A stretch of DNA of 64,000 bases from Euborellia annulipes (lineage: Eukaryota > Arthropoda > Insecta > Dermaptera > Anisolabididae): assembly GCA_023213315.1 (NCBI GenBank), contig JAKCPI010025418.1:62001-126000 (forward strand), given 5' to 3'. The translations under genes and the position numbers were made by a program. The notes beneath the pieces were generated by a model. That model did no database searches. It was given only the letters and a program-made list of their open reading frames with translations, and was not told the DNA's origin. This document shows, piece after piece, positions 46,374 through 57,585 of this stretch; position 1 is the stretch's first letter; each line of letters opens with the position of its first letter.

Positions 46374-46817
46374 GTAGTTGAGCGCGCCAAAAATCCCTCC
46401 CGATGACATCTGTCAGTAGCTTTAATAATAGTAGTTTGAAATTTTAATTTCTTGATGATGGGTGTGTCAACGCCGCAAAAATCTAAAATTTACTAGGGTG
46501 GGTTCCTATTACCTTACCCAGTAAATTGTTTTGGCATTTAAACACCTTTCTTATTTCTCTCTGATAAGTCATAAGCTTATCATGTTCACGCACATTAGTA
46601 GAAATAAATTAAGTTATTTGTATTTAGATGCCTTTAAAAGGATAGATCCTCACGATTACAACCCTCCCTGCTTTCACGTGGGCAGAAGATTGCTGACGTC
46701 TGGTTTTGAAATAACAAAAAATTGTTTTTATCAGATAATAAATAAATGTGTGGCAAAAGAAAATGCTTCTTTTTTATTCTTGAAAAAAATTGCTCCACTC
46801 AGGAAAAATATATTTTC

Positions 46818-46863
46818 AACAGCTAACGTTTCGGCCTTGGTTAAAACCATCTTCGGAGCTGTT
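46818..46863 (-). ncRNA. Hammerhead-like motif, third Penelope-type sequence
   Basis: On the minus strand: AACAGCT and AGCTGTT pair as a 7-bp stem I. The core reads CCGAAGA (U4 changed to C), then TGG...CC as a short stem II, GAAAC, and GTT as the cleavage triplet. Only one arm is present here. The core change makes activity doubtful. Confidence 0.45.
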
Positions 46864-46869
46864 AGTTGC

Positions 46870-47060
46870 AGTGCCAGATCTAGGGGGGGGGGGGCAGCGG
46901 GTGCATGTGCCCCGGGCGCCAGATATTAGAGGGCGGCAATTAAAGAAAAATTTACTAAAAAAAAGGTAAAATGATATGAATTTTGTATTGAAAATTTTAA
47001 GGAGGGAGCGGCAAATTAAATTTTGCCCCCCCCCTAAAAAATCTTCTAGTTCCGGCCCTG
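46870..47060. mobile_element. MITE related to the 19517 element
   Basis: Begins CAGTGCCAGATCTAGGGGGG and ends CTAGTTCCGGCCCTG, close to the ends of 19517-19745. It shares GTGCCCCGGGCG and GGCGGCAA blocks. No matching 8-bp flanks, so the copy is older or rearranged. Confidence 0.8.
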
Positions 47061-47844
47061 TCATTATATACATATGTTTGCCACTGTATTCTGAATTGAT
47101 CTTTGATGTAGCGTTAGAAAAATTTTGTTCAAGTTCATTCCTCCTTCATTCTGACTCCAGGGCAGTAAAATATCATTTATTAGATGATTCCTTCAGCCTT
47201 TCATTCGTGGGGAAAACTACTAGCCTTATAATAAATAAATGCATACGGTTATCTATTTATTACACATAAATACATAATTTAATTTTTTAAATTTAATCTT
47301 TAAACTTAATTGTTGTCAAAGACATTTGTTTGTTCATGAATAAGGGACAATTAAAAAAAGATTCTATTGATATAAATATAAATTTTAGAAAAACTCGAAA
47401 TTAACTTAATACCCTCATCGATTGATTCAAACATAAAAGATTACAATTACAAAGATGCACATCCCCCAGTAGTATTTAGAACTGTTGACATTGTCAATAT
47501 TTCATCTATGAACTCATGGAATGGACTGATTCCCAAACAATAAAAATTTATTTATTTTTAGATGAATGTTTGTATTTCGACTATCGTGAAAAGATTAGGA
47601 GTATGCTGAAAAATATTGTTTTTTTTTTTTTTTTTTTTTGTTAAAAAAATAGCAGATTAGATGACTAAATTGTGTTAGAGTCCGAGCAGCTTAAGCTTAC
47701 TTCCCCGATCAGCTCTCAAAACAAAAACACAACCATAATCAATTAATTTATTTTAGAAATTGACAAAAAATTAAAAATATTTATGTTCTATTTGTATGGT
47801 TTGATACGTAGGCCTTTCTATCTAATTATATGTATTAGTGGAAT

Positions 47845-48034
47845 CTCCTTCTTCTTCTTTCTTAGCCTTATTCCCGCAGTGCGGAATGGGTTTGGTTTTT
47901 TGCGACCGGAAGAAATAGAACATGCCGGTCCGTCGCACGAGGAACAGACATATAAAGAACAGAAGGACTGCCAGTCCCAGCTCGGGTAGCTCGTGGTCGC
48001 CATCCACGTACCCACAAGATGTGGGTCCCTGAGC
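47845..48034 (-). mobile_element. SINE copy 3 with 20-bp target duplication
   Basis: Flanked by ATTATATGTATTAGTGGAAT on both sides (47825-47844 and 48035-48054), an exact 20-bp duplication. This fixes the element ends as CTCCTTCTTCTTCT and GTGGGTCCCTGAGC. This copy has a shorter middle than the others. Confidence 0.95.
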
Positions 48035-48447
48035 ATTATATGTATTAGTGGAATAATGTTCTCTAAAAGGCTCCGTCGGATTTAAACACTCGCCCTTTTT
48101 TAAAAAATAAGGAGTGAGGATAGACGAATAAATTTTGTCCGAACGTCTCTTTCGGCATTTGGAATTCAAAGGCTTTCTCTTTCCTAACTTGTAACATTAG
48201 CAACTTCTCTTCTGATTATGGAATAATATTTAATTAATGTTTATTAACTCAGATTAAAAAAAAAATTTGCTCCACTCAGGGATCGAACTCGGATTCAACT
48301 CAACTCGACTCGGACTCGTCGAGTTCAAGTTTTTAAAGTTAATCAAAATCCAGTAAATTCAAAACCTATGTGCATAAGGAGGATTGATTATTTGTTGTAA
48401 TTTTGGAAAATAAAAGAATTGATTAATAAATAAATTTTTGTATAGGC

Positions 48448-48723
48448 CAAGGGCGGATCCAGAGGTGTTTGTTTCTCGGGGGAGGGGGGGGGGTAATATG
48501 GTGTGATTCGTCGCACAGCACACTATTTTTTCTTAATTTCGGTAATTTAAAGGCGCATTCTGTACTTGTTATCTAGAATATAAATACAAATCAAATTTTT
48601 AAGTATTAATTTTAAAATTTTACATTAAAAATAAATTTTTTTTTCGAAAAAAAAGTATTTATTTCAAATCTCGGGGGGGGGGGGTAATTACCCCATTTAC
48701 CTCCCCCCTTGTATCCGCCCTTG
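48448..48723. mobile_element. hAT-type element with 8-bp target duplication
   Basis: Ends CAAGGGCGGATCC and GTATCCGCCCTTG, flanked by GTATAGGC (48440-48447, 48724-48731). It carries inside a degenerate piece of the hairpin family (TGATTCGTCGCACAGCACAC). Confidence 0.9.
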
Positions 48724-50253
48724 GTATAGGCCTATTTTCTTTTTAATTATTTGGCATGACCACAAATCTAAGTTGAAATTAAAATTCAAAAATCAACTCT
48801 GTTTTTGCTTATTAATTGGAATTTAGATTTATATCCGGATGCGACGAGTTTTAAAATTTGGGACTATTCGCCGAATGCTGAAAACTCGAGTTTTCAGAAA
48901 ACTTATTTAGTTTGTAGCCATTATTTACATTCCAGAGTGGAGAAATTTTATTTTCAAGTACCGGATAAATAATTATTAACTTGAAATAAGTACTTTAAAG
49001 TCTACTTGAAATTTTCATCATCATTTCCCTTAAGGGGAAAGTAACATGAACCTCTTTAAAGATATTAGTAATTTTATCCTATTTGATAAAGTTGGTTGAG
49101 AACTTGACTACAAGGTGAATATGAAAATGATAATAAAATATCGTGACATTAATACCCGTATTCATAGTCATTGCTTGAGGAACAAGGATCCTTATGCCTA
49201 TATAAATGTATAGATATAAGGATTCCTTCTTTCTCAAGGAACGAAATACAGGTATAAGTTTGAAACAATTTTTATTTGCCAGCTTGGTTATGTTAGTACT
49301 TGCTGATCTAAAAGTCACCTAACTCCTGCCCGCGTGAAAGGGAGGGTAAGGCTCTATCCTTTTAAAGACATCAAAATGGAAGTAACTTAATTTATTACTA
49401 CTAATGCCTAATGAAATTTGCGTGAACATGATAAGGTTATGATTAGAGTCCGGATGTTCATACACAATCTAATATGCATGCATTAATGCACTATAAAATG
49501 ACCAAATATGCACAATGAAGGGAAAAAAACAGTAAAATATTTCTCTATATAAACTAGTGTGGTTTATGTTAAAAAAAAAAAAAAAAAAACAACAACAAAT
49601 ATGCCACAAAATGACTAATGTAAAAAAAGAAGGAATTTGCAATAGAGTATACCTACAATGGTATGCAAATGAATGAAATTAAAACGTTCAAGCGCGTACA
49701 AGTCAACGGAAGATGCTTTGGTAAGATAGCTCTAGTCAATTGAGCTTCCAAAATAAAAAATAAATAAATAAATAAAATAAAAATCATAAAATAAGTCAAA
49801 TATTTTATTTATTTATTTATTTTTTTTTCAAAACGCCAAAGTTTGAAAATATTATAAATAATAATTAATTTTTGTCACATAAGACTTAAAAAAAATAAGA
49901 ATGTCTGGACCCCTAATAGATATTATAAATAACAACGGATATTACATCGGGCTAAGTTGCTGAAAAAACTGTGTATATGTGTGTGAATATGAATGAACGA
50001 AAAAAAAAAGACTCAAAGCATCTACACAAAAATATCCAAAACATGCTTTTTTTCTTTTAAAAAAAATGTTAAAAATGCATGAGAAATAAAGTTGTTTTGG
50101 TTAAAAATTGGCAAAACATGCATTGTGCATGAAATTTCTTAAAAAAAAAAAATAAAATATTTTAAACCATAATATGCACATATGCTCAGAACAAATAGGG
50201 TTCTTTTGATTCGTAACTGCAAAGTTTCAGAAACGCATAGGTAGAACTTAATT

Positions 50254-50818
50254 AAAAAAATCTGGTGTGACTGGTCGGACAGCACACAACTTTCTCTTAC
50301 CTTCGGTAATCGAAAGTTGTGTTCTGTGCTTGTCAAACCAGATTTTTTGTGTCGACAAATATTTAGTTTCCGACAGTACGGTACATTCGAATTTCAAGAT
50401 GTAAAATTTATAAGTATCGGAACATATTACCATGGCAACCATTTCTCGTATCTTTCTATGAAATACAAGAGTAAAGTGGTCTTTAGAAGATTTCAATGGC
50501 AAAATGAGAATATTAATTTCAAAAAGCATCTTAAAAAATAATTGATTTTTGAATTTTAATCAAAATCGTTGGACGAATTTTGAGAAAAGAAAAAAAAAAA
50601 AAAAAAGTACTAGTACTTTTTGGCTGATTTATTATTTTCACGCCTCAGGTGGATGTTCAACTTAAATATGAAATTTCAACCTCCTAGCTCAATTCCTTCA
50701 TGCTTTAAATTCAAAGACACACAGACAGACAATGTCGCGAAAATCCACTTTTTTGGATTCAGGGGACCTCAAAACGTGTATATCCATGAAAATCTCGACA
50801 TCAAATTTTTGACATGAT
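50254..50818 (+). repeat. Hairpin-ended family copy with intact terminal hairpin
   Basis: Terminal hairpin at 50258-50345: TCTGGTGTGACTGGTCGGAC, AGCACACAACTTTCTCTTAC, then GAAAGTTGTGTTCTGTGCTT and GTCAAACCAGA. Then TAGTTTCCGACAGTACGGTA, the ACCATGGCAACCATTTCTCG block and GATTCAGGGGACCTCAAAAC to TTTTGACATGA. The 3' terminal GGTAAGAGAAAG is lost. Confidence 0.85.
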
Positions 50819-53800
50819 TATATTTAGAACGAAAATTGAAATTAGAAATTCCAGAGACAAAAAAAAATTAATTATTGCAAATGTTTCAACCATTTTCTAT
50901 AAAAATTATATTAAATAAAAAGCAAATTTTAAAAATTTTAAAACTAGTCGACCCTTTTTCATTAAGTTTATTAACAAATTTTATAAGCCCCTTTTACAGA
51001 GTCTATTTTTTTATATTGTTCTCGTTTTGGTTAAATTTCCTGACCTTCATTAGAACAAAATATAAAAAGAAATTACCTATAACTTTTTTTTATCTCCTAG
51101 AATAGTTTCTAAGCCATATGTTTTACGTTTAGTTAACAAAACACACCGGAGATGACAAAAACTAAACCTTTGAGATAAAAATAATTTAAATAATAAATTG
51201 AAACGATGTTTAATGAGCCATAAAATATATAATATACGCCAGACCTAAGTATATATTTGTTAAAACTTGGATAATTGAAGACAGTTGAATATAAATTTTA
51301 GAAAGAACATTAGCACGTTAGAGTTCTTAAGTAATTTAGTAGTTATTAAATTTCGCGCTTCTTTGATTACACAGTGCCTAGATTTGCTGAATTTCTTATA
51401 TAATGATAATATTTTTAATACAGCTATGTATGAATTTAATTTGGAGTGACAAATAGCCTTTATACGTTTATAATAAAATTCAATTATATAAAATTAAATT
51501 TTAGATGCTTTTGTTTAAAATTTATCTGGAAATTTTATAACATGATGCAAATTTTTGTTATTAGATTATTTTGATATTTAATTATATGAATGAAACAATA
51601 AATAACCGAGATAAAAAAAAAAAGATATTTTATATTTTTACCCCAAAAGACTTTTTTAAAAGAGCTTAAGAAGCCGTATTTTTATTTATTTTCATTTACA
51701 AAAATTAATTAATTATGTTCGATTTATATATTTCTTTAAATCAAAAAAAGTTCGTAAATTCTTTGAAGCTTTTTTTTTATTAAAGAAAAAAAAGCATTTA
51801 GGGAGATTATGAAGACTAATTATTACACACCTTTATGAGATCAAATTTTTTTTTTATAGATGTATAGAGTCATTAACGAAATGAGAATCCGACTTTTATG
51901 GGAAAAAAACTGTAGAAAAATATTGAAAGGGTGTATCTAATTAAATCCCTAAATAAAGTTTTATATTCATATTATACTGTTGATTAATTATAATATTATT
52001 CATATATTCTTGTTATAAATTATAAAGCTAATTTCTTTTGATATATTAATTATTTTTTTTATAAAAACAAAAATGTAAATTAAAATTATATACAGATATC
52101 TATTTTAGAGCTTTTTTAGTAAAGTTTTTTGGCCAATCAATGAAATTAAAATTTATACATGTATATTTACACTTTTAAAAATTTTAAAGGGATATTCATA
52201 AACTTGTATATGAAGTCTGTTTCATAAACTATTTATGAATTTTACATTTGGATATATGAAAAAGTTCATATACTAAAAAATGAACTTTCATAAACCATAT
52301 TATTAAAAGTTTCATAAACGGGTTTAAGAAAAATAGACTAGTTAAAAAACCGCCCCTCGGGAGGAATTGAACTCAAGCTATTGGTTTCTTCCCTTCATAT
52401 GTATGTGTATTTTAAATTACTTAAATTTGATTCATATTTATTTACTTAATAAACTAGTATATGAATTTGATTTCACAAACTGGGTATATTAAAATTCAAG
52501 CGAAAATATGAAAAAGGATTGAAAATTCATATTTACACTGTTAAAAATTTTCAAGAAAACTTCCTATACAAGTATAGGAACTCTGTTTCATAAACTGTTT
52601 ATGAATATATATATGAGAAAGTTCAATTTGTTGCCAACCTAACAAATTTCTTGTATATTTTAAAGGGTATATTAATATTAAATCACCGAAGTATATGGAA
52701 AATGATTGAAAATTCATATTTTTTTTTACAGTGTGTTTTACAGTGTAATTACTATATCTATATTGATTTCTTGCTAAAAAAAATCTCGACATCGAATTTT
52801 TGACATAACCGCAATACTTTCTCTCTATATATAATAGTAAATGATGAACAAGAATTTCCCCACCCTCCTTTTTCTGATATCAAATGAAAAACAAATTTAT
52901 ATCCCATTTGAACTGATAGTTTCAAAAGTTGACATTGTGTCAATAAACTTTGAACTTGGAAATAGGAAGATTATAACCATTACTTTCACAATTCATATTC
53001 AAGTATTCACCTCATGAAATTTTAATGTAAAAAAAAAAATTCTATAGAATGAGCGTGATTTGAAGTAGTCTATTTTTCAAGGCCATCACGATATAGCCTC
53101 TCTTTTTTTATTGTGAATAGATTAAAAGTAAAATGTTTATTTTTAAAATAAAGAAGAAAAAAGGTTTTGATTATAAAAGTAGGCTAAAAAAACAACTAGA
53201 GTTCATATTATAAGATATTATACCAAAAAGGGCAAGGCTGAAAGAGACAAAAAATTATTTGCATTTGTAATATATTATGAATTTCACATGATGATATTTT
53301 GGCTGCCTAATTAAAGGCGTTTTTTAATATTTTATTTTTTCTAAATTATATTAAACAAATGGCTACAGGGCCTAAATGGTCCCAGATCCCGAATCAGATC
53401 TTAAATTTAAAAAAATAAAAATAAATTTTTAGAAAATTTAGAAATTATAGGCCTATATGATTCCGTGAAGAGAATTCATTTTGATATATAGTCTGATTTA
53501 TTATTAAATTTATATGAATGTTTTAAACATTATAAAAAATCCAATTGAGCCTTTTGTAGCTATATTTTATCTAATTAAAAAAATTAACATTTAAAATTTT
53601 ATTAAAAATAAAAAAATAAAATTATCCTAAACAAATCCTGAAAGTTTCAATTTTGTTCATCATATTTGTTATAATAATTAATTATCGTATTATTTGGTAA
53701 TTTTAATGTTTTATTTAAATTTGAATAAAAGCTTTAATGATTCTGAAGTTGCATACAAAATGTATTAAAAATAAAAAAATTTATATTTAAAATTCATTTA

Positions 53801-54639
53801 ATAGAGGGAAAAACTTTGGATTTTTTAATTTCGATTCACGTACCCACAAGATGTGGGCCCCTGAGCGAATCAATATTATTTTTACGATAAAATTCCATAA
53901 AAACAATTTAATTACTTTCTTGATTGGTATATAAATCATTAAATTTGTTCAACACTAGCGATTTGTAATTATAATCAAATGTCAAAAATATCGGCTTAGC
54001 CAATTGATGATGGTTAGGAAATTTTCAAGGTTATGAGGTGTTAAATTTCAAATGTTTGCTTATATGCTCTGTCTATTGGATATGGCTTATATCTTTAATC
54101 AAGATCCAATTTTTCTTGATTAAAATAAATCTAAACTTCTGTATCTAATATATATTTCAGTGAGAAAATTGTTGATCGATATGGTTCTTAAAATAAATTT
54201 CGATGTTTTTTCTACCCTTCAGCTAAGAGAGAGAAGTTTGATTATCTGCTCAAACCAAGTTTGATAAATAGTTTACATAGCATTTCGAACAAGTCTATTT
54301 CGAGTGCATAAGCAAGTCGTTAAAGGCGTTATTAGTGGTTATAGCGGAAGCGGCTGTCTTGATTGCTTCTATTTGTCAGTTAATTGAATGCCTGGACACA
54401 TTCAACAACTCACCTGAACATGAATAAAATATTAGAAGTGGGATGGGAAGGTGTTCGTTTGATTCATGTTTGCAATTGCAATCCACTTTTATATCCGAAA
54501 AAAGGGGTGTGAATTTTTAAAAAGAGAAGAATCTTCGCTGATACTGGTATCATACGAAAAATGTTCAAATAAAAACGTAGGAATTGATATTTGAAAAATT
54601 TATTAACAAAATGGAATATTGAATTAAAGAGGGAAAAAG

Positions 54640-54910
54640 CAAACGTGTGGGGTCGTAGGGCCCCGGGCAGAAACGAAGTTCCTCACGCCTTTTCTTCAAC
54701 TCATTTAATATGAATATTATTTAAAGAGAAGAAGGTGGGCGTGACCTCGCCAAGACTTCGGCTAATCTCGCCTTCCTCCGCCGTCGCTCGGGCGCTGAGA
54801 ACGCATTTTTGTTTGGAACGCGTTTTTGTGACGTTACATTTTCTCCCAATTGACCCTGCGTAAGCCGCGTTTAAGAACTTCGTTCCAAAAATAAAAGCGG
54901 CAAAAACACA
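54640..54910. promoter_or_regulatory. GC-rich island of unknown role
   Basis: Composition shifts abruptly (CCTTCCTCCGCCGTCGCTCG, GTAGGGCCCCGGGCAG). It contains TGACGTTA, a CRE-like half match, and GAACGCATTTTTGTTTGGAA-CGCGTTTTTGTGACG. A 71-codon minus-strand frame crosses it (CVLSARATAEEGEISRSLGE) but has no clear splice sites or motif. It could be a promoter, a first exon or an old transposon end. Confidence 0.25.
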
Positions 54911-56415
54911 TCTCAACTCTCTTATTCGTGAAAAAAATTAAGTAGCTTTATTTGGTTAAGAATAAGTAACAAAGAGAATGTTAATTTTTTTTTTTATTTA
55001 ATGTATTCTAGGTTCATGATTCGAACCTTATTAGAATCATTCTGAGATAAATAAAAATAAGAGAAAGTAAAAAATATTTGTCTAAAGAGTTTAACAAAAT
55101 CCGGTGTGACTGGTCGCACAGCACACAATTTTCTCTTACCATTCTTGAATTCTAATATATCGGCGGAAACTAAATATATGTATATCTGGTGTGACAAGCA
55201 CAGAACCTTACTTTTGGTAAGAGAATATAGAAAAGAATAAAAAGAAATTTTAAAGTCTCTTTGATTAGTAAATAATTCGTTACTCAAAAATAAATATTGT
55301 ATTTCACCCCTCAGTGATTTTTATCAAATTATTTGGTTATGACTATGACTGACTGTGAGATAATAAATAAAATGATTCACCTCACAATTATTTACCGTCA
55401 ATAACCAATATACTGTATTTATTTTTTAAAATGAACTTGGGAGAGAGAATGAAAAGAAATTCCAATTATGAATTATTAAATCGAGTTTATTTTTTCAAAG
55501 GTGAAATAAAATGAAAATTACATGAGCAGACCTTCGATTGGCGGTGCAAAGTTTAAAATATTTTAAGGATCTATATTTTTTTCTGGATCTATATATGCCT
55601 ATTCGGATTTTTCCGTTCTGTTATAATTTATTAAATAATTAATAGATATGACGATTAGTGAAAATCCAATATTTAGATATGATATTTTTGTACTAACGAT
55701 TACCTTATTTAGAATATGTTGAAAAAACATAATTAAGAGTCTCTCTCATAAGGAACGATCTTAATTACCTTTCCTGGTTTCATCTTAAACCAATTTTTCA
55801 TGAAACAATTTTTCTACTCTTGACTGAAGAAGAGTTAAAGGCAACCAAAGTTTTAGCAAAAATTTATCTTTACTGAGTAAGATAAAGGGAACCTAGCCAG
55901 CATTATTCTCATGAAATTTCCTCTCTAGAGTAATCACAACGTGTCAATTTCTGACTTATATGACTGAAGAGCGTGACTAGAATTACGTAAAAGTATATCA
56001 TCGATCCTGAAATTCCAAACAAGTTTATTAAAATTAATAACAAGTTCTTTTACTTAAAATAAAGCCAAAATTAAAAAAAAAAGCAACGAGATGTAAATAT
56101 TTCCCTCTCTGATTCGTTGCCTATTTTTTATTGAGGAAGTAAAAGCTCACAAACATATTTACTTTGATGGCTAATCAAAAATTATTTGCCCACAATGCTA
56201 TGCTCCTAAATATAAGCCTACTTATACTCAACTACCAGCTATAATCCAAAGAGGTTGATATGCTATATTTCTGGGATCCAAGCCAAATTAATGTGGTTAG
56301 AAACGAAAAGACTTCTCTATATAAAGAAAGTAGTATACACAAGACATTATTTCTGCTAGCTCGTTAAAGGACAAGAATCAATCTGGTATGCAAAATGTAA
56401 TCTCCAAAAAACAAC
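54911..56415. other. AT-rich region with a hairpin-family fragment
   Basis: A fragment of the hairpin family at about 55045-55210 (AATAAGAGAAAGTAAAA, then CCGGTGTGACTGGTCGCACA and TCTGGTGTGACAAGCACAGA). GTAAGGTAAAGGGAACCTA-type sequence near 55880 recurs near 56815. No exon recognised. Confidence 0.55.
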
Positions 56416-56642
56416 CTTCTTCTTCTCTCCTCGCCATGTCCCGCGAGGGGGTCGGCGGACTTCACTCTTTCCCTCCAACCCTATCGTACGTTTTTACGAC
56501 CGGAAAAAATAGGACAGGGCCTGACGCCTGTTGAAAAGAGGAAGGAAGAGACAGACATTTAAAGAACTGAAGGACTGCCTGTCACAGGCACGGGCAGCTC
56601 GTGGTCGCCATCCACGTACCCACAAGATGTAGGCCCCTGAGC
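56416..56642 (-). mobile_element. SINE copy 4
   Basis: Same ends as copies 1-3. Flanks AATCTCCAAAAAACAAC and AATCTCAAAAAAAACAAC are a near-exact target duplication. GC-rich core GGGGGTCGGCGGACTTCACT. Confidence 0.9.
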
Positions 56643-56904
56643 AAAATCTCAAAAAAAACAACCAATCAGCTAATTTTCACCTACTCTGTCAATGTAAACT
56701 TAAGAAATAAATAATTCTCAAGAATGAAGACAATATCAAAGATAATTTGAACTTTAAAAAAAAAAATATCAATTTAAAACTAAACAAATTGTGCAACAAA
56801 AATGTATTTCTCCTGAGTAAGGTAAAGGGAACCTACGCCCATTCAGTCCTTGCCCATCAGTCAATCCACTAAAAAAAAAACTTGGAAATAAATAAAATTT
56901 TATT

Positions 56905-57585
56905 ATACGAGGGGTGTCCAAATGGAAAGGTATGAAACAACACTAGGTATAAGCAAAGTCTTTATTGAAAGTAATCACCAGAGGACTGTGGACAACAATC
57001 CAACTGTTTCGCGAATACAAGTGTTTCCGAAGGATTCCCTGTTCCCAGAATTCCTTCAATGTGTGCTTAAGTTTGCCGTCCGAGTGGAAGTACCTTCCAC
57101 TCTCATTCAGTTTTTTGTAACTCCGAAGATGGGTTAACAACCCTAAATATATTGGGGTTTACAATTTAAATTTGTGTTATTTCTTTTTTACCCTCGAGAA
57201 ACTCACATAAATACAACCTTAGTTCAAAATGTTTCACTTGAAACCCACACCGCAATCCTTAAATTTAATTGGAAACACCTTCCTTTGAGATGTTTTTTTA
57301 GTCGATCTAACAGATGGAAGTCGCAGGGCGATAAGTTTGGACTGTAGGGCGGATGCTCAAGCTGTGCTCCCAGTTGAACTTGTCCAGTTTTGTGACATTA
57401 GAGACGTACAGACGAGAGTTATCGTGGAGGAAAATCACTCATTCCGTGAGCAGGCCAGGACGTTTGTTCTTGACTTGGGTAAGCTGTGGAGTCTCACAGT
57501 ACACATTAATGCATTATCTTCCCCTAGATTTCACCCTACTTGGGCCCATAGAGGCTTAATCAAATTTCAAACTGGTTAGCTTTAC
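56905..57585 (-). pseudogene. Mariner-type transposase remnant, minus strand
   Basis: Starts at a terminal-repeat-like ACGAGGGGTGTCCAAATGGA. Read on the minus strand, 57330-57400 gives EHPPYSPNLSPCDFHLLDRL and KKHLKG, the mariner motif around the third catalytic Asp (here Asp of CDF). After frameshifts, 57140 down to 56943 gives LKEFWEQGILRKHL and ending residues typical of the C-terminus. Upstream pieces (57560-57400) are broken by stops and shifts. Catalytically dead; the other terminal repeat was not found. Confidence 0.8.

Larger units (their letters stand above)
46374..54639 (+). other. Probable intron, part 2: repeat-rich
   Basis: Contents: one arm of an inverted pair (46565-46690, partner 49328-49455), a hammerhead-like motif (46818-46863), a MITE related to 19517-19745 (46870-47060), a SINE (47845-48034), a hAT element (48448-48723), a hairpin-family copy (50254-50818) and an end fragment (52772-52835), and GTTTATGAATTT-rich repeats (52180-52740). 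47070-47840, 49640-50250, 50820-52180 and 52840-54640 hold AT-rich sequence; a SINE end fragment is at 53838-53863. Confidence 0.6.

Noticed and set aside
46170..46406. Val/Ile-rich frame that looks like a transmembrane segment
   Set aside because: It is the one-base shift of a TCN serine-codon repeat, so the hydrophobicity is probably an artefact.
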